A stretch of 64,000 nucleotides of DNA from Caecibacter massiliensis (GTDB lineage: Bacteria; Bacillota; Negativicutes; Veillonellales; Megasphaeraceae): positions 868,001 through 932,000 of the forward strand of contig LT608311.1 in NCBI GenBank assembly GCA_900095875.1. The letters run 5' to 3'. The position numbers were made by a program, and so were the translations under genes. Positions within the stretch are counted from its first letter, which is position 1. Every line of letters starts with the position of its first letter. The notes below the pieces were generated by a model. It made no database searches. It was not told where the DNA came from and worked only from the letters and a program-made list of their open reading frames with translations. Below are positions 62,123 through 64,000 of the stretch, in pieces.

Positions 62123-63322
62123 TTATTTAATCAGATCGAGAGCCTGTTTGAGATCAGCGATGATATCATCAGCATCTTCCAGACCTACGGAGAGACGTAC
62201 CAGACCTTCGCTGATGCCGGCAGCTTTCAGTTCTTCCGGTGTATATGTGGAGTGTGTCATGGAAGCAGCATGTTCGATCAATGTTTCAGCATCGCCGAGA
62301 GATACAGCCAGGCTGCACAGTTTGACGTTGTTCATGACGATAGCGCCTTCTTCTCTGCCACCTTTGAGTTCGAAGGAAATCATGCCGCCGGGCAGACGCA
62401 TCTGTTTTTTAGCCAGTTCATACTGCGGGAAGCTCTTCAGGCCAGGATAGTTGACTTTTGCAACGGCCGGATGGCTTTCGAGGAATTCAGCAACCTTCAT
62501 GGCGTTAGCCGAATGTTTTTCCATACGCAGAGCCAGTGTCTTCATGCCGCGGGCGATGAGGAATGCATCAAACGGGCTGAGTACAGAACCCGTCATATCT
62601 TTGATACCGAAGAGACGTACGTTGTTGATGTATTCCTGAGTACCAACTACGAAGCCGGCAATAACGTCGCCATGGCCGTTCAGATATTTAGTAGCAGAAT
62701 GAACAACTACGTCAGCACCAAGGGATAACGGTTTCTGGATGTACGGCGAGCAGAAGGTGTTATCAACTACGACGGTGATATCGCCCATTTCGTGAGCCAT
62801 CTTGCTGATGCCTTCGATATCGGAAATCTTCAGTGTCGGGTTAGCCGGTGTTTCGAGGTAAATAACACGGGTGTTCGGTTTGATAGCTTTTTTAACAGCG
62901 TCCATATCAGTGATATCGACGAAGGATACTTCTACACCATAGCGGGTCATGCCGTGGTTCAGGAGAGCGAATGTGCAGCCATAGAGCGTATCGCTGGCTA
63001 CTACATGATCACCTGCATGGAGCAGTGTCCAGAGAGCGGAAGAAATAGCGCCCATACCAGAAGCTGCAGAGCAGCAGGCTTCGCCGCCTTCGAGCATGGC
63101 AACTTTTTCTTCAACCTGCGTATCGGAAGGATTGCCAAGACGGGAATAAATGTAGCCCGGTTCTTTTAAAGCAAAGCGATTACCGCCCTGTTCAGCCGAA
63201 TCAAATACGAATGTAGAAGACTGATAAATCGGGTTGGTCAGAGCACCGAATTCATTTTTCATAGCACCTGCATGAATAGCCTGTGTAGCAAAACCCATTT
63301 TCTTCAACATTTCTTTTTCCAT
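62123..63322 (-). CDS. megL: Methionine gamma-lyase / transsulfuration PLP enzyme
   Basis: 399 residues of the Cys/Met metabolism PLP family. Marks: TNPIYQSSTFVFDSAEQG, GYIYSRLGNPSDTQVE, SAASGMGAISSALWTLL, DTLYGCTFALLNHG with the Cys that distinguishes methionine gamma-lyases from cystathionine enzymes, YLETPANPTLK, and SATKYLNGHGDVIAG with the PLP lysine. It splits methionine to methanethiol, ammonia and 2-oxobutyrate. A cystathionine gamma-lyase role is the alternative. AAGGAGG precedes the ATG. It lies upstream of nifJ, but a terminator separates them. Confidence 0.88.
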   Translation of the reverse strand: MEKEMLKKMGFATQAIHAGAMKNEFGALTNPIYQSSTFVFDSAEQGGNRFALKEPGYIYSRLGNPSDTQVEEKVAMLEGGEACCSAASGMGAISSALWTLLHAGDHVVASDTLYGCTFALLNHGMTRYGVEVSFVDITDMDAVKKAIKPNTRVIYLETPANPTLKISDIEGISKMAHEMGDITVVVDNTFCSPYIQKPLSLGADVVVHSATKYLNGHGDVIAGFVVGTQEYINNVRLFGIKDMTGSVLSPFDAFLIARGMKTLALRMEKHSANAMKVAEFLESHPAVAKVNYPGLKSFPQYELAKKQMRLPGGMISFELKGGREEGAIVMNNVKLCSLAVSLGDAETLIEHAASMTHSTYTPEELKAAGISEGLVRLSVGLEDADDIIADLKQALDLIK

Positions 63323-63526
63323 TACAATTTCCTCCTTAAATTATATAGAATGATAATATATAACACTATTCAAAAGCTATGCAGCTTTTAATAAACAAAG
63401 TATGTTTTCTTGTTTTTATTTCGTTTCCTCTTGACAATGTAAGTGTAACATAATGATCATCCTTTGTATAATACGTATCAATCGTGCTATTACATAGTTT
63501 AAAACTATATAAATCCAAGACAAAAA

Positions 63527-63556
63527 ACTGCACTCTCTCATGGCAGAGTGCAGTTA
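63527..63556 (-). terminator. Rho-independent terminator of MBL-fold gene
   Basis: The stem AACTGCACTCT pairs with AGAGTGCAGTT (perfect), just after the metallo-beta-lactamase-fold gene. Confidence 0.78.
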
Positions 63557-63572
63557 ATAGTTGTTTATTACA

Positions 63573-64000
63573 TTATACGGTATAATACCGGTACGTACCA
63601 TCAATTTCCCGACGAATCAGTTGCCCGTGGTGGAGCAGGTATTCAATATGAGCCAGCGTTTCTCCCATGGCAAACCACTTCTGGGTCGGTGGGAATTCGG
63701 CCCACGACCTGCCCCGCATAGACCAGGAAAGGCAGGGGGCTAGTTCAAAGGCCGTCGCTCCTGGATGCGCGGCGGCCGCCTGCAGCACTTCATCGAGACG
63801 GCTGGCATGATGTCTCCTTAGCGCATCGATACGGCTGGCAATAGACGTATCTCCTTTGCGATGTCCCGGCAAGGCCAGCCGTACAGGCAGATCATATACC
63901 TTATCCAGGCTCTGCAGATACCGTTCCAGCGCATCAGGCATATGATACCAGTATTGAATATTCGGCGTAATATCAAAGAGAATATGGTCACTGGTAAATA
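63573..64000 (-). CDS. MBL-fold metallo-hydrolase, C-terminal part (5' end outside)
   Basis: The frame is open from the stop at 63573 to the window edge; the ATG at 63941 is internal. Visible parts: TSDHILFDITPNIQYW, the beginning of a typical C-terminal region of metallo-beta-lactamase-fold hydrolases, then VRLALPGHRKGDTSIASRID with the metal-binding His of the GH motif, and a C-terminal winged-helix-like tail (TLAHIEYLLHHGQLIRREID). This matches the MBL plus BLACT_WH architecture. The substrate is unknown; the N-terminal HxHxDH motif lies beyond the window. Confidence 0.8.
   Translation of the reverse strand, partial: FTSDHILFDITPNIQYWYHMPDALERYLQSLDKVYDLPVRLALPGHRKGDTSIASRIDALRRHHASRLDEVLQAAAAHPGATAFELAPCLSWSMRGRSWAEFPPTQKWFAMGETLAHIEYLLHHGQLIRREIDGTYRYYTV

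Noticed and set aside
63323-63526. SAM riboswitch upstream of methionine gamma-lyase
   Set aside because: The ~200-bp AT-rich leader shows no S-box sequence or matching helices.

Overview
The window looks like chromosome of a Gram-negative-type Firmicute of the Negativicutes, most likely a Megasphaera-like member of the Veillonellaceae. This is an inference. It rests on roughly 50% GC coding DNA with Firmicute-style AGGAGG ribosome binding sites, pyruvate:ferredoxin oxidoreductase, NhaC antiporters, methionine gamma-lyase-type transsulfuration, a Trp T-box, and a lipid A/phosphoethanolamine-transferase-like sulfatase. No rRNA or single-copy taxonomic marker is present, so the species is not fixed.

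Layout. (1) 1-5665, minus strand: a defence operon of PLD/SNF2-like helicase, DUF4391 protein and a type III-like adenine methyltransferase (Mod). The mod frame is broken only by a 9-G tract, so it looks like a phase-variable gene caught in the OFF state. (2) 6011-8766: an ISL3-type element with 8-bp target duplication, whose transposase is itself interrupted by an ISLre2-type element with a 9-bp duplication. (3) 8787-9980: decayed accessory DNA, including a Cys-rich gene frameshifted in an A9 tract. (4) 9987-14815: tRNA-Ala, a secreted thioredoxin-fold/TPR protein, tRNA-Val, a small exported protein, an MscS channel and an SGNH hydrolase. (5) 14845-19237, minus: a tight five-gene operon built round a Ycf46-like AAA+ ATPase and a membrane protein, of unknown function. 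(6) 19427-25020: an NCS2 nucleobase permease; an aminotransferase plus Na+/alanine symporter divergent from a LysR regulator.

(7) 25131-36934 is a scarred accessory segment. It holds a DUF4143 AAA ATPase preceded by four direct repeats on a 32-33 bp period, a deleted SDR gene, a formamidase, an IS3 element that has cut off a sigma-54 regulator, an XRE regulator, an M20 amidohydrolase, a YefM/YoeB toxin-antitoxin pair, a second sigma-54-type regulator with a deleted PAS region and no GAFTGA loop, and half of a transporter. (8) 37032-40439: NhaC antiporter plus N-acyl-D-amino-acid deacylase-like enzyme, then a tRNA-Asp/Phe/Leu cluster. (9) 40609-46678: phosphoethanolamine transferase, a MarR/MATE efflux operon with an operator over its promoter, and an AmmeMemoRadiSam pair with MEMO and AMMECR1 fused. 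(10) 47009-47567: about 500 nt with promoter and terminator but no convincing protein, a candidate non-coding RNA. (11) 47600-54394: complete trpEGDCFBA operon behind a Trp T-box. (12) 54587-64000: cobalamin adenosyltransferase, LysR, a second NhaC, pyruvate:ferredoxin oxidoreductase, methionine gamma-lyase and a partial metallo-beta-lactamase-fold protein.

The metabolic genes fit an amino-acid- and peptide-using anaerobe: amide and acyl-amino-acid hydrolysis, Na+-coupled amino acid uptake, Na+/H+ exchange, pyruvate oxidation to acetyl-CoA, and sulfur amino acid degradation. Tryptophan synthesis is controlled by charged tRNA-Trp. The most notable points are the phase-variable Mod operon, the uncharacterised AAA+ operon, the phased repeats before the DUF4143 ATPase, and the candidate RNA.
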